DNA of 64,000 bases from Thysanoteuthis rhombus (GCA_963457665.1 OY735201.1:29330841-29394840), one strand, 5' to 3'; shown: positions 10,610-22,349, counted from the first letter of the stretch. Numbers and translations: made by a program. Notes: a model not told the origin generated them from the sequence alone.

Positions 10610-11460
10610 ATGTTCGGTATTGGATTTACAATAAACTATTATTCATTTCATAAATCTGGCACCAAATACCCGAACAGAGTGATATTCTGGTACTTCACTA
10701 CAAGATACGGACAGTATCAGATGCACATCTACCTGGGACTGAGCTCACTATCTAATCATTTTACAATTTTTGTTACCCCCGGTTCTGTGTTTTGAAAAAA
10801 AAGGGTCTCTCTTGGTCAACTTGAAGAATGAAGTACAAAAAGTTTTTTTTACTACACAGTGCGTTTGCCTTCTGCCTTTGGCTCCATGCTTTTACGACTT
10901 GTGTATTTTCATTTCATAGTCCTTCTTTTTGCAGATCTATCAGTATCCGCTTCATTTTTTGAAATTTTTTTAGATTAAACATTTTTACTATTTCATCAGT
11001 AGTTTTACTCCATCTTATTATTGTTGATTTCTTGTATCATAATATTCTGTGTTGATACATACTTTGAAAGTCACAATCAGGTTTCTGACTAAATGTTCAA
11101 CTATGCAAATAAAGTTTTTATAATATAGCAAATACATAACTACTCACACAAATACGTATCTAATAATCTACCAAGTCAAATGTTCATACATTCATGCATA
11201 CACATACTTAAGGGGACCTGACTAAGTCATAGTTAGCAAGTTAGTCTTGTGAATTATAGCTAGTTTGATTATTAGTGAATACCAAATAAATTTAGCCTTG
11301 TGCCAGCATGGTAAATGTCTACATGAATACAGGCATGCATGCATACATGTGCAATCTTAGAAATGTTGAAATAAATACGTAGACGTACCGGAAATATAAT
11401 CCTATATGAGAATAGATGCATACACAAACATGCATTGTGCCAATGTATATTTGTACGTAT
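10610..11460. other. unassigned stretch
   Basis: AT-rich with scattered ATACAT and GCATGCATGCAT runs. The 61-codon frame at 10610 has no recognisable product. Confidence 0.35.
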
Positions 11461-11462
11461 AC

Positions 11463-11463
11463 T

Positions 11464-11495
<32 letters not shown>

Positions 11496-11496
11496 G
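11463..11496. repeat. (CT)n then (TA)n microsatellite
   Basis: Adjacent CTCTCT and ATATAT tracts. Confidence 0.9.
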
Positions 11497-11760
11497 TACT
11501 AGCAGGGGTACCCAGTAATGCTCAGGGAAAAAAATCTTGGAATATAACAATACAGGAAAGCAAATGATATTTCATAGGGATTACAGGAGTAAATGGAATG
11601 AGGGAGAATGTGCATTTGCCTGCACACCTAAGACCCTCTCGTGCACCAGGGGAAAGGGCAAGCACTCACATGTGCATGCACTTGTTGAGCCCACACACAC
11701 TCATAAGGAGCCCTTGACCTGACTGTAAATTGACCTTCTGAGGTCACCAGATAGTTCTAC
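11497..11760 (+). repeat. family H-like repeat
   Basis: Starts GTACTAGCAGGGGTACCCAG and TGCTCAGGGAA, a head resembling a widespread invertebrate repeat type with an ACCCGTNGTGCTCGGG-like start. It ends with TGACCTTCTGAGGTCACC. The 61-codon frame inside is not a gene. Confidence 0.45.
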
Positions 11761-11799
11761 AAAATACGAAATGGTCAACATGTATCAGAAGGGAGGACT

Positions 11800-12070
11800 A
11801 GAGTGAAGAATACTATACAAATAATCAAGAAAAAGAAATAGAGATGGGCTGGACACTTAGCAAAAAGAAATGACATTAGATGGAGCATAGGTTAATCGAT
11901 TGGATAATGAATGCAGTAGGAAAAGACCAGACACAATGGAGGAATGAGATGTAAAGGAATGCTGGTAAGACATGGCAGAGGTCAGTGCAGTCATAGTCAT
12001 CATGGAAGGAGATGGGGAAGGTCTATGTCCAGCAATGGTCTTATAATGGCTGCTGATGATGATAATGATA
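11800..12070 (+). mobile_element. second LINE family, 3' end
   Basis: Translation of GAGATGGGCTGGACACTTAG gives RWAGHLAKRNDIRW, then the CRKRPDTM-like, WQRSVQS-like and GRSMSSNGL segments. It ends in a GATGATGATAATGATA tail. It differs from the copies at 86, 7415 and 9036 and matches 63360-63585, and inverted 14370-14490. Non-functional. Confidence 0.7.
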
Positions 12071-12074
12071 TATT

Positions 12075-12180
12075 CACCAAGCAAGATGTTTGTCCTGTCA
12101 CTGTAGATTATTGCTGAGCAGAATGGTAGTGTGTTTGAATTTCAAGGTTGCGTTGTCAATTTCAGTCATACGTGATCAGA
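12075..12180 (+). repeat. family G repeat, fragment 1
   Basis: TGAATTTCAAGGTTGCGTTG and TTGTCAATTTCAGTCAT match 51960-52010. It directly follows the LINE tail. Confidence 0.45.
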
Positions 12181-12189
12181 AAAACAAGT

Positions 12190-13070
12190 TATAAATGCTG
12201 AGGAGTGGGAGTGTAAGTTGTTAGTTTGAAAAACAGAATCTTCCCATGATTGAAAAAAAAGTCATAGGAGAAGAAATGGAAATTCGTTATCATTCTCCAA
12301 ACCTTAGCACAGACACCATGTTCCCATGATGATGATAAAGTATGTAGATGCTTTGAAGAAGATAGATTTGTAGATAAGTGGTAAACTGGAAGATAGTTTG
12401 AAAAGTTTGAATATTGAATCCTCATTTTTGATTGGCTAGGATTTTTGCAGTGTGAAGGAGGGACTTCTGGTCAGTGAGGAAAATTTAGTTGACATTTTCA
12501 CCTGTCTAATGCAGTCACCTTTCCCAGCTGCTAAGCCAATATGGAAAGGGAGAGAGTAAGCAAGGAAGAGGGAGAGAAGAAAAGGTAGTGTTTGAAAGTG
12601 TCATGCGATATTTAGAATATGATAGTGGCAATAGCAATTTGTTAGGGGCTTTTTTGCCTGGCTTAGAGGAGAGCAGTGAGTACAATGTAAAGTTATGCAT
12701 TGTGCAATGTTGGCACACATCTCAAGTGTGCAACTAATGCCTGCAAAGTATTTTAGGTATAACATTGAGCTGATGTTTTGATTTTCAATTTTTTTTTTGT
12801 TTTCAAAAAGCTGTTATAAATAAAACCAGACGAATAATAATGATACGAGAACTTTTGTGGTCATTTGTATGGGTGTACTTCTTTATGGGCTGATAAGGCC
12901 AATAGTAGAAACAAAGGTTGGAAATTCATTATTCTTCCCAAACTCAATTCTCCCTCTTTGATTTTTGTCACCTTTGTTCAACTTTCTGGTTGCTTGGCCA
13001 ACAACAATACAGTCACTAGGAGATTTACGCAGTGCATGTAAATGTAAATACATGCATTTGCAATGCTACA
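12190..13070. other. unassigned stretch
   Basis: No recognisable feature. Short minus-strand frames of 67-78 codons are not supported by composition or motifs. Confidence 0.35.
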
Positions 13071-13074
13071 TAGG

Positions 13075-13150
13075 CTTTCAAAGTAGCTGAGTGCACAAAA
13101 TATTGGCACCCTTGAAAAAGAGTGCAAAGTAGTAAATGCTGAAGAAACTC
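13075..13150 (+). repeat. family G repeat, fragment 2
   Basis: AAAGTAGCTGAGTGCACAAA followed by TTGGCACCCTTGAAAAAGA matches 52036-52080, where it lies immediately 3' of the other family G block. The two blocks are about 1 kb apart here, suggesting an element split by insertion. Confidence 0.5.
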
Positions 13151-13377
13151 ACATACACATGCCTGCACATGCACACATGGATTCTCTAGGGCCTAACTTG
13201 TTGCAAAACATGTGTAAAGTATTGTACAGAGTCCAACAAGTATACAATTTAACCAGTTTGGTGAGGTCATTATTTACTTTGTCTTTTGTAAACAACTAAA
13301 TGAAGTATAATCATCAATCCATTTGTCTATGTTGAATGTTCATGAAAGAATGATTAGACAAATACATAGACAAATGT

Positions 13378-13530
13378 CTGTTCAGAGAGTGTAATGGTTA
13401 GCACATCTGCCCCATATGCAGAAGATCTTCAGTTCGATACCCAGTATGAGCAGAGAATGTAGAGAACTCTTCATCAGGACAAATTCCTCCACACTTTTAG
13501 CAACTAATAGGGTACACTATAAGCTGCGTA
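13378..13530 (+). mobile_element. tRNA-derived SINE head
   Basis: A-box-like GTGTAATGGTTAGCACA is followed by a perfect 5-bp anticodon-type stem TCTGC/GCAGA around the 7-nt loop CCCATAT, and a B box AGTTCGATACC at about 13431. The acceptor stem cannot be folded and the region continues into an unrelated body (CTTCATCAGGACAAATTCC), so it is a SINE, not a functional tRNA gene. Confidence 0.7.
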
Positions 13531-13718
13531 ATTAAGGTAGAGGTGTCCTGTAGATTCATGCAACAAAAACCAGGACTTTGTTACTGGCCTCAATGCTCCA
13601 TTGGGAGTTGCCTCTCAAAAGACAGGATGTTTTACCTTTTTCTTTACATGGACAAACAAAAACAGTATTGACAGAGGGTGAGAAGATTGAATGACAGAGG
13701 TAAAAAAGCTGCAGGTGT

Positions 13719-13722
<4 letters not shown>

Positions 13723-13754
<32 letters not shown>
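13723..13754. repeat. (TA)n microsatellite
   Basis: About 16 TA units. The 102- and 77-codon minus-strand frames reading IYIYIY through it are artefacts. Confidence 0.95.
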
Positions 13755-13758
<4 letters not shown>

Positions 13759-13905
13759 TTACATATACAGGAGTTGTCAATATAAACAGATATAAGAAAT
13801 GCTGAGCTAATAAAAAAATACATGTATGGAGATGGTATATATTTGTTTTCCTGAAAGTTTTCAAGTTTACTTATCACGGTACCCAGGTGTCTCTTTTATA
13901 AACAG

Positions 13906-14000
13906 ACAGATCTTGTAAGTCACTCAATAGAAACTGTCATGTGACCAATGTCTTTTGGCAACATGCTGTGTTGGGGATAATCAATGAAAAATGTTATTCT
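13906..14000 (+). repeat. family A repeat, 5' fragment, forward
   Basis: CAGATCTTGTAAGTCACTCA to GGATAATCAATGAAAAATG. It stops abruptly after the first ~95 bp of the consensus. Confidence 0.75.
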
Positions 14001-14360
14001 GAGCCAGTCTGCCATGCGGCATTATTCTAGACTGACTGGTTTGTTTCATTTAGCTTTTTTCCCTGGTGTTTGTAAGCACCATAGGTGACTTTTGCAATGG
14101 CTGGTAAAAAGAACAGAGAGTGTGCATCAAGTTTTGTTTGCTTTTTGGAAAAAAACTGCTGCTGAAATTGTTGTAATATATGCGTCTATAATTCTTGCTA
14201 AGTTCTATCGATCCCTTAAGGTGCCTGCAAACATTGGGAAAAAAAGGCATAGGAAACAAATCAGTCAATCTGGAAACCTGCCAAATGGCAGACTGGCTTT
14301 GAATAGTATTGCCTTGTGACACCTAGCAGCGCAATTTGCAACTACATGTTTGTGTGAGTA
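14001..14360. other. unassigned, less repetitive stretch
   Basis: Contains 75- and 90-codon frames on opposite strands over the same bases. Composition is mixed and not simple-sequence, but no motif or splice signal decides between them. Confidence 0.25.
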
Positions 14361-14369
14361 CACATTATT

Positions 14370-14490
14370 CTCATTATCATCATCAGATGTCATAAGTCCG
14401 CTGCTGGACATGGGCTTTTCCGATCCTCTTCCGTGACGACCGTGACTGCACTGACCTTTATCATGTCTGATCTTTTTCTGCTGCATTTAT
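14370..14490 (-). mobile_element. second LINE family, 3' end (inverted)
   Basis: ATCATCATCAGATGTCATAA then CCGCTGCTGGACATGGGC and ACCGTGACTGCACTGACC are the reverse complement of the terminal block at 11965-12060. Confidence 0.6.
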
Positions 14491-14565
14491 TGTGCCATGG
14501 ACACTGACATAGCTTTACCTATGATTGTACAAGAACCGGTTTATCAAACACGATTTGGCTGTAAC

Positions 14566-14601
14566 AATATTTATATATATGTATATATATAAAAGTGAAT
14601 A

Positions 14602-14676
<75 letters not shown>

Positions 14677-14760
14677 TTATTTATATATATATATATATAT
14701 CTATTTATGCGTATTCACTTTTATTGTGTATGTATATGTATGTATACATAATGATATATA
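14566..14760. repeat. long (TA)n microsatellite region
   Basis: Near-pure TA over about 14604-14702 with TATT interruptions. AAAAGTGAATATGCATATAT at 14590 and its inverse ATGCGTATTCACTTTTAT at 14706 make an inverted repeat around the TA core, so the whole block could form a long hairpin. Confidence 0.95.
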
Positions 14761-14859
14761 AAATTATCTATGTATATCATAAAATCAAAGTGTGTAGATA
14801 TAACAAAAATGCATATGAATATAGATCCTCACTCTGGCTGAAATATAGATAGACTTTAT

Positions 14860-16220
14860 TGTCATGCACATTCACAAAAAACTCTAGATTGGTATCAGAT
14901 TTCATTTCCAGTTCTAACCTTTGAAGGTGGGAGAAAAAACATTTTGCACAGATGAAAAAAAAAAAAATAATGTAGTAAACTATAAAGCATTTCTGACACA
15001 AGTTCATGACAGTCAAATTGAAAGAAACTCTGATTTATTTGTGGGAAAATTCCACCTGACATGAGCAGTATAATTCTTTCAATGCAGATTCACATTTGGA
15101 TTATTTGAATAACCTGGAAAGAAGAGTAGGCCTCTTCCAGATTTTGTCATCCATCTTGTATAGACAGGGGATGAAGACAACTCCTCAAAAAACAAGCTAG
15201 TAGGCATCTGATATCCAATTGAGAAACAAGAGTTGTGAGCAGTTTTGATATTATTTCACTATTCATTTACATCATCATCAGAATATTTTGAATGGAAATG
15301 ACAGTTTCTGCTTTGGATTATACCTATGCTAGCATAGGACTTGTAAACAATTATGGGGATTATTTATGTATCGCTTAACACTTCTGCCTAAGATCAGAGT
15401 ATTTATGCACTTTTGCCTAGAATTTAAGTGTAGTATCTATGTGCACATTGAAAAGTGTTATACATAACCAAAAGATGTATACATATGGATGCACATTGTG
15501 TTTTATTTATACGAATTCATAACAGAAAATGTCCCATCCATTCATAATATTTTGATGAAGATGTGAATAGACATTTTAACAAAACCATTCATTACTTGTA
15601 TTCGTTAATTGAATATTGATTACCCATGAATAGCTCTTTCAAAGTTAGCTTCATCCTTTATATTCTAAAAGGGACAAGGGTTTTTGATTTTATAAGGGAT
15701 TTAGAATAGCATTTTGCTTAGGTTTAAAGTTTGTTTTCTTTCTCTTTGTTAAAGATTTCTCTGTGAATAACCCTTCTATAATTATCTGTGATATTCAGTG
15801 CACCAACAAAACTACAATCATAACTGTAATATATAATTGAGACTGAAATATAAGACATAATTGACTGTTGACTATAATTGAAATTCTATTTCTTTGTTGA
15901 CTGAAACTAAAGATTATTTGCATTGATCTCTGGAAGATGCAAATCATTTGACAACATAAGTATCTATATGAATAGCTCCATTGTAAAATACATGATATAC
16001 CAAATATGGATGAAATTCAATGGGTAACCCTGCTAGTCACTTCTCCAGAGTATGGCTTATCAATGTTCACCTTACTTTTTCAGCAAAGCATATTTTAAGC
16101 CTTCCTACAAATCAAAAGAAAATTGCATTATGTTGAAGAATGCATTATATGGGGTTAACATTTTCCCTTTCTTTCTCATTTCATGAAATTTGGATATAAC
16201 ATGTTTTGTTATGAAGCCCT
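14860..16220. other. unassigned AT-rich stretch
   Basis: About 1.3 kb with no shared repeat and no credible frame. Confidence 0.4.
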
Positions 16221-16221
16221 C

Positions 16222-16262
<41 letters not shown>
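16222..16262. repeat. (TA)n abutting a mariner end
   Basis: TA tract that has replaced or grown from the TA target-site end of the Tc1/mariner element that begins at 16262. Confidence 0.9.
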
Positions 16263-16265
<3 letters not shown>

Positions 16266-17417
16266 CCAAAACATTATTACCAGTGATATACGGCAAGAAT
16301 GACAGCTACTGCCTCATAACAGCTGGGTATGTCTCGATATGTCAAAGGTAAATAAGCAGGTAAGCTGGTTGCAAGTAAATCATTTTGACATGTTGACTGC
16401 TGCAGTTAAGATTTAGGGAGAAAGACTTGGGCGACTTTGACAAAGGCCAAATGTCCTTGACCCAAACTAGGTCAGAGCATTTTTGAAATGTCACTGCTTG
16501 TGGGGTGCTCATGTTCAATTCTGGCGAGTACCTATCAGCAGTGGTCTGAGGAGGGAAAATTCACCAACTGCTGACAAGGCACTGGGTGTTCAAGACTTAT
16601 CAATACGAGAAGTGAACAGAGACTTACCTGACAAGGGCTACTGTGACAAAAATTCCAGATAGTTTCAATTAGGGTGAAGGAAGGGGTGCGTCAAAACATC
16701 CAGTACATCCTTGTTGTATCCTGGGCTGCATAGCTGCAGACCAGTCAGAGTACCCATTCTAACCAATGTCCATCGCTGAAAGCATCTTCAATGGGTATAC
16801 GAATGTAAGAACTGGACTTTGTATTAATTGGAGAAAATCATTTGATCCAACGAGTCTCATTTTCTCCTGCATAAGTTGTTTGGCACGATATGTGTGCATT
16901 GTTATCCGAAGAAAACAATCGCACTGGGATGCTCTGTAGCAAACCAACAAGGCGGTGGAGTCTGTGTGTGATTGGAGCAACATTTTGCTGGAAAACACTG
17001 GATCCTATCATTCATGTGAAAGATACATTGTCATGTATCGCCAACTCAAATATCAAGACCAGGTATCTCCTTTCTTAGCAGCAGTCTTTTACAATGGTAG
17101 AGGCATCTTTCAGCAGGATAATGCGCCCTGCCACACAGCACAAGTTTCATGGGAATGGTTTCAGGAGCATGAAGATTTCACAGTGCTACCATGGCTCCCA
17201 AACTCTTCAGATCTTAATCCTACTGTAGGATGTATTTGACTGACAAATTTTGTGCTGCAGAGACTCCACCTTTTAACTTGCAGCAGTTGAATGATCAACT
17301 GTTAACACTGTAGCACCAGATCCCAGACGAAATGTTATGTGGTCCATACCTGATTGAGTTTCATGGAGTACCAGCACCTTATTAGCCAGGTGGTCATAAT
17401 GTTTTGGCTCATCAGTG
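16262..17417 (+). mobile_element. Tc1/mariner-type DNA transposon, decayed
   Basis: About 1.15 kb bounded by inverted ends TGAGCCAAAACATTATNACC: left at 16262, right (inverted) at 17392-17413, where the outer bases CACTGA are kept only on the right. Family members move by cut-and-paste into TA sites. The encoded transposase is broken by frameshifts and stops (see the next entry). The size is close to the typical 1.2-1.6 kb for this superfamily, allowing for deletions. Confidence 0.88.
16860..17330 (+). pseudogene. Tc1-like transposase remnant (DDE domain)
   Basis: The clearest stretch, 17085-17221, gives YNGRGIFQQDNAPCHTAQVS then LPWLPNSSDLNP. QQDNAPCH carries the second catalytic Asp and DLNP precedes the position of the third acidic residue, which normally follows as DLNPIE. 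Here the text becomes DLNPTV and then a stop, so the third catalytic residue is missing or frameshifted. The N-terminal DNA-binding part (16400-16850) is only faintly readable. Cannot be active. Confidence 0.85.
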
Positions 17418-17419
17418 TA

Positions 17420-18115
17420 AACAGGGCAACGGTAAAACAGCAGATGAATTCAAATATAAAGAATAAAATTATAAATAGAAATAGAAAATATAACTCTAAT
17501 TACATACACCAAGATCCTGAAATTAATTAAAAAATAGTTCTGGGAAGACACATTCAGATAACAGTGATCGGATTAAAGATTACTGGCATGGCATGTAGGT
17601 GTGGATACTTTGAAACTATACGAATTTTGATTGATAAAATTTCCTTTTCAGCGGTAAACAAATCGAGAGTTTCCATGAGTATATTAACACGTTTATGCAT
17701 AAAAATTCCTTTTTGTACACATATAGAGTAATTTGTCCCTGTATAGGAATATAGACCTATGCAAATAAAATGCAATATGTGCAAAATTATGTATGACGTG
17801 TTGACACCGTATCTCTTGCACCGGGTCATCAGCAGTGTTGACAATGGCAACAACATAATATAAAAATACATTAACAGTTGTTATAGCTTTCAGTTTCCAC
17901 TGTCTTGAGTACATCGGAGGTAATTTATACAATTTTTTAGTCAGTCACAGGGCAAGATGCCCTGATAACAGCTTGAAAAGTATCTAGCTAACTTCGTTGT
18001 AAGTGGATTTGTTGATCATTAACAAATGAGGCAGGGAGACAATGTGTTAAGGAAGTTAATTATAACTTAACTATGACTATAACTACGGCTATGATTTAAC
18101 GATGACTTTCATATG
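17420..18115. other. unassigned stretch
   Basis: Overlapping minus-strand frames of 105 and 79 codons cover 17554-17932. The region is of mixed composition (QEIRCQHVIHNFAHI-like), but no family or splice context is recognised. Confidence 0.25.
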
Positions 18116-18119
18116 ATAA

Positions 18120-18435
18120 GCTCCGCCAAATTTTTTGTACTTACCTATTCTTTTATTTTTGTATTTACCTATTGATTTCAAACAAAGCAAAACAAAAATG
18201 AAATAATGATAATAAAATTATGATGTTTAATTTGACGTAAAGTCCTTTACGGATCCATACTCTATCTCTATGCAACATGATGAACCTTCAAACAAATTGG
18301 AACACTGAAATCATTGAAGATAAAATAAATATATTTTCAAAACATGTTGGAGGTGGGGGTAGGGCTAAAATTTTGGGGCCCTGTGCAGCTGCGCTGTTTA
18401 CAGTTCCTCAAGTACGCCCTCTTTCATTTGGTCCC
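18120..18435 (+). repeat. family D repeat, copy 1
   Basis: Shares ATTTTTGTATTTACCTATT, TTAATTTGACGTAAAGTCC, TCTATGCAACA and the AAAATTTTGGGGCCCTGTGC...GCGCTGTTTACAG end with 29320-29555, 43583-43720 and 21650-21745. Non-coding. The 81-codon frame crossing it is an artefact. Confidence 0.6.
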
Positions 18436-18647
18436 ACAACCAAATATCTCTCTACACACTTACACACCCTCAGAGAAGAAAGCTGTTGGAATATGAAAGT
18501 TTATGTGATAAAAAAAAAATGATTTCTCTATATTTTCAGTTGTCAGACGGAATAGGTGAAGTACAGGTCCTTAATGCTGGATTTGACATAAGCTAGATAA
18601 GCTATAGCTAATGGCTTTGTAATCCATTTAAAAATATTAAAAATGTT

Positions 18648-18930
18648 ATAATAGGTTTCTTCAGTTTTAAAGTTGGTCAGATTGGTTAACTGGCTGGTTA
18701 GCAATATATGTATGTATCATGTATACAGGTCACATCAGAGGGGCTAGAATGCTGAAAATTTGGACATTCATTCATTGTTATGTTTATACAAAACATGTTT
18801 TTTTTTTCCAGATTCTCCCCCTAAATAGACTTTTAGTGGGGGTTTCATTCAGCTTGTGTTTTTTAACTTTTTTAGTAATCACTACCCAACAAAAGGTGAG
18901 AGAAGTAACTTATCCATTGACCCCCGCCTT
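18648..18930 (-). repeat. family A repeat, reverse
   Basis: From ATAGGTTTCTTCAGTTTTAA to AAGTAACTTATCCATTGACC. The outer ~75 bp are missing. A 130-codon frame starts inside it and reads past its end and is not credited. Confidence 0.8.
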
Positions 18931-18934
18931 CTCT

Positions 18935-19380
18935 ACTGAGAGACTAATTTGTTTACAAGTTTCAAAAGACCTTTTGATGTATTTTTCCAGTAAGTGGTCT
19001 CCAAGTTTTAGCTGGGGTAAATGTGACACAGCAGGTCATGAATTCACTACAGCTGAGGGTTTCACAATCTGGAAGGGCCTCTTCAACATTGGGGTATCTG
19101 AAAAAGGGTAGCACTATTTTCTGCTATCTCCTGTAAAATTAGGCTGATACTGATTCCCATTTCAGTTTTCTACATCACCATGTCAACAAAATTTTGCTCG
19201 AGAGAAGTAAATAACAAATTCTTATAATCACACCGATCCACCGACTGACTCTTATTTGATTATTTCCTCAGATTATTTGGGTTTATATGAGTAAAGATTG
19301 GTGTATTGAAACGATTTTAATAAGGCCCATATGTAACATAGGAGATGAAGTGAATAATAATGTTAAAAAAAATATTTTGT
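18935..19380. other. unassigned stretch
   Basis: No recognisable feature. Confidence 0.3.
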
Positions 19381-19382
19381 TT

Positions 19383-19602
19383 ATATATATATACACACAC
19401 ACCCATACACACATATATATATGTATACATACATACTAATACATATATACATACATACATATATATACATACATATACACGTACATACATATATATACAT
19501 ATATATACACATACATATATATGTATATATCCATACATGCATAAATACATATATACATATATATACATTCATATATACCTATATATGTATACATACATAT
19601 AT

Positions 19603-19661
<59 letters not shown>

Positions 19662-19740
19662 CATACATACATATACATACATACTTATATATACATATGT
19701 ATATATACATACATATACATTCATATACATATAGAATATA
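19383..19740. repeat. TACATA/TATACA compound microsatellite
   Basis: About 350 bp of ACATAC, TATATACAT and pure TA runs. Five long frames on both strands translate it as Tyr/Ile/His/Thr repeats and are artefacts. Confidence 0.95.
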
Positions 19741-19849
19741 TATCATATTCACATCAGATTTTGTCTTACTAGTGAAAGTTTACAGAGGAAAAATATATTG
19801 ATGAATAAGAATATTTAAAAAATATACATACGTATATATAAAAGCATAA

Positions 19850-19935
19850 ACTTGTACGCACTAACAATCTTGAATATAAATGTGTGTATGAAACTTATAC
19901 GCACTAACAATCTTAAATATAAATGTGTGTATGAA
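19850..19935 (+). repeat. 43-bp tandem duplication
   Basis: Two units starting ACTTGTACGCACTAACAATC (19850) and ACTTATACGCACTAACAATC (19893), differing at two or three positions, so it is recent. Confidence 0.85.
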
Positions 19936-19989
19936 AATTCCTCTACGTATACTTATAGACTGACATATCCGTATTAAAAAACATAAATA

Positions 19990-21130
19990 AAATTACATAC
20001 ACACATGAAACTATACATATTTGATACGTAATAAAATGTTTTCCTTTCCATTAACAAAACAAACACAAATATAATAACACGACTTCTGACCTTTGGCTGA
20101 TTTCATTGAAAAATGTCACCATGGATAATAATTCCTTATTCCTTAGGAACGAGCGTACGCATCTATTGCAGCATTTGATAGAAGCTGCACCAAGAACAAC
20201 ATCCAGTCTGTCTGTCTGTCTATCAGGCGGACGGTCAGTTTTCACCAATAAGTCAATGAGCCGGCCGGATTGTCAGCTAGTTCTCATTTGACATCGAGAT
20301 GTACAAATATATAGAGTCTATGCACGCATCCACTTGTCTCCTTGTTGACGATGACTGTACAGTCCTTGTTTTGACCTGAACTTTGAAATGAGGATCTTTC
20401 CACAGGGTGGAAGATATGCATCCTTGTGCTATTTCTCTGGGATTTGCCAGGCTTCAATTCAAAGAATGTGTGAAGCAGAATCATGTATAGAGCTTATAAG
20501 TATGTAAACGCATGCAGACGTTGTTCTAGTCTCTTACCAGACAGACACACACACTCACATACACGGATGCATAAACTATTTCAGATACATAATTAGAAGT
20601 ATTTAACTAGAGCAGCAGTTTTCAAAGTGTACTCAGCGGACCACTAAGGGTTTGTAAGTCCCATGTAAAGGGGCTGTCAAAGAAAAATTATTTTGAAAAG
20701 GATGTGAAAAATTATCAAAAAAAAAATCAAAACATTTCAGAAGAATATTCTCAGCTATCAGGAAAGGCTATTTGAATATTCTTCCCCTTTGTAACTACGT
20801 ATTTAAGTGAAGTAGGATTTTCTACATACGTAACAATAAAAACTGATCATCGTAATAGACTGAATGTTGAAGCAGATATGAAAATCTAACTCTTTACGAT
20901 CAAACCAGACTTCAAAGAGACTTTTAAAAGATGAAACAGAATCATTCATCCCATCGATTTTTCTTTCATTCCTTTTCCTTTTTAGAATATTAATATTTCT
21001 TCAAAATGAAGGTAGTTTTGGAAAACTTGTCAGGGGTTATTTCAATCATCTAATCAATATAGAAATTCTTCCAAGGTCTGCATTCATTTTCTAAGAACAT
21101 TAAGGGAACTGCAGAACAGAGAGTTTAAGT
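19990..21130. other. unassigned stretch, locally CpG-richer
   Basis: 20100-20420 has more CpG (GAACGAGCGTACGCAT, GGCGGACGGTCAG, GCCGGCCGG) than its surroundings and opposing 61-66-codon frames. No product recognised. The rest is AT-rich. Confidence 0.3.
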
Positions 21131-21143
21131 TCCACTGATAACT

Positions 21144-21392
<249 letters not shown>

Positions 21393-21649
21393 TGTAATGT
21401 GTTTATTTGTTTAACAAGTGTGAACACAGATTTTTAGGGAACTAAGGAATCACATGCAAACACACATTCACACTCAGAAATTTTTTTGTATAATAAAAAA
21501 ATAAAAACACTCCCTCATTAATGCGTTTTTATTTATTTTCATTAGCTGAAGTATTATAAATGATTATCTTAAATCTATTATGACTACTTTTTACCTTCAT
21601 TTCTATATAACATAACAAATCCTCAGAAAGTTTGAAACACTGAAAAACA

Positions 21650-21745
21650 CTGAAAATTTTTCTTCAGACATATTTTTTTTTTTTGTGGTGGGGGGCACTA
21701 AAATTTTGGGGCCCTGCAGACCTGTACAGTTCTGGACAAAAGCAA
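21650..21745 (+). repeat. family D repeat, 3' fragment
   Basis: GTGGGGGGCACTAAAATTTT then GGGGCCCTGCAGACCTGTAC matches the GGGGCCCTG end of the copy at 18375. Confidence 0.5.
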
Positions 21746-21749
21746 CATA

Positions 21750-22245
21750 GTTTTGTTCTTGATCGTTCCATATCCTGTAACAGAAGACTGCTTATTAAGA
21801 GAGAGCGGTTACATGTCATAAATTAGTGTAGAAGAAGCAGCTTTAAGGCTATTAAGCAGCTTTAAGGCTATTGGTGTGGTCAGTCGATACACACAGGCTA
21901 GGCTGATAGGCTGGCTGGCAGATAAGATTGCTGAGGGGGATATTCTGGCCACATTGCAGCAGTCAGATGCGGTCAGTCTAATGCGGCGGATACAGAATTA
22001 GCTCATGGAGAAATTTTATCAGATAGAAATACATTTATACATGTTTAGTCAAAAATATACACATGTAAGTTGGTTGGGATCACAAACGATATTTAAACAT
22101 GAAATTTTTTATTAATATTTTATGACTGGTATTTACCTTCATCTTATAACTTTTAGTTGCTTTTTATCACATCTCTACTGAGATCATCAAACAATTGGGG
22201 AAGGATTAAGGATGAGTTTAAGGTTTAAATTTGATCTTCTGCTTG
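21750..22245. other. unassigned stretch
   Basis: Contains a 19-21-bp tandem duplication AGCAGCTTTAAGGCTATT at about 21836-21878. Nothing else seen. Confidence 0.35.
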
Positions 22246-22252
22246 CTATAAG

Positions 22253-22345
22253 AACCCTTGTAGCTCAGTTGGTAGAGCAGTCTTATTTATAAGCAGGGAT
22301 GAGAGTTAGTGTTTCACCAAGAGTTGATTCTTTATTTCTCAACTG
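22253..22345 (+). other. tRNA-like sequence (decayed tRNA or SINE head)
   Basis: CCCTTGTAGCTCAGTTGGTA and GAGC form an almost perfect tRNA 5' strand with A box and D arm. The anticodon stem is not foldable and the only B-box-like motif (GAGTTGATTCT) is poor, so a working tRNA is unlikely. Confidence 0.55.
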
Positions 22346-22349
22346 CGGT

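Noticed and set aside
18719..19111. 130-codon plus-strand frame
   Set aside because: The first half is family A repeat in reverse orientation. No motif in the second half.
19317..19801. Five overlapping long frames on both strands rich in Tyr, Ile, His and Thr
   Set aside because: They translate TACATA/TA microsatellite, so both strands and all phases are open.
22253..22345. Functional tRNA gene
   Set aside because: The D arm is good, but anticodon, T arm and acceptor stems do not pair.
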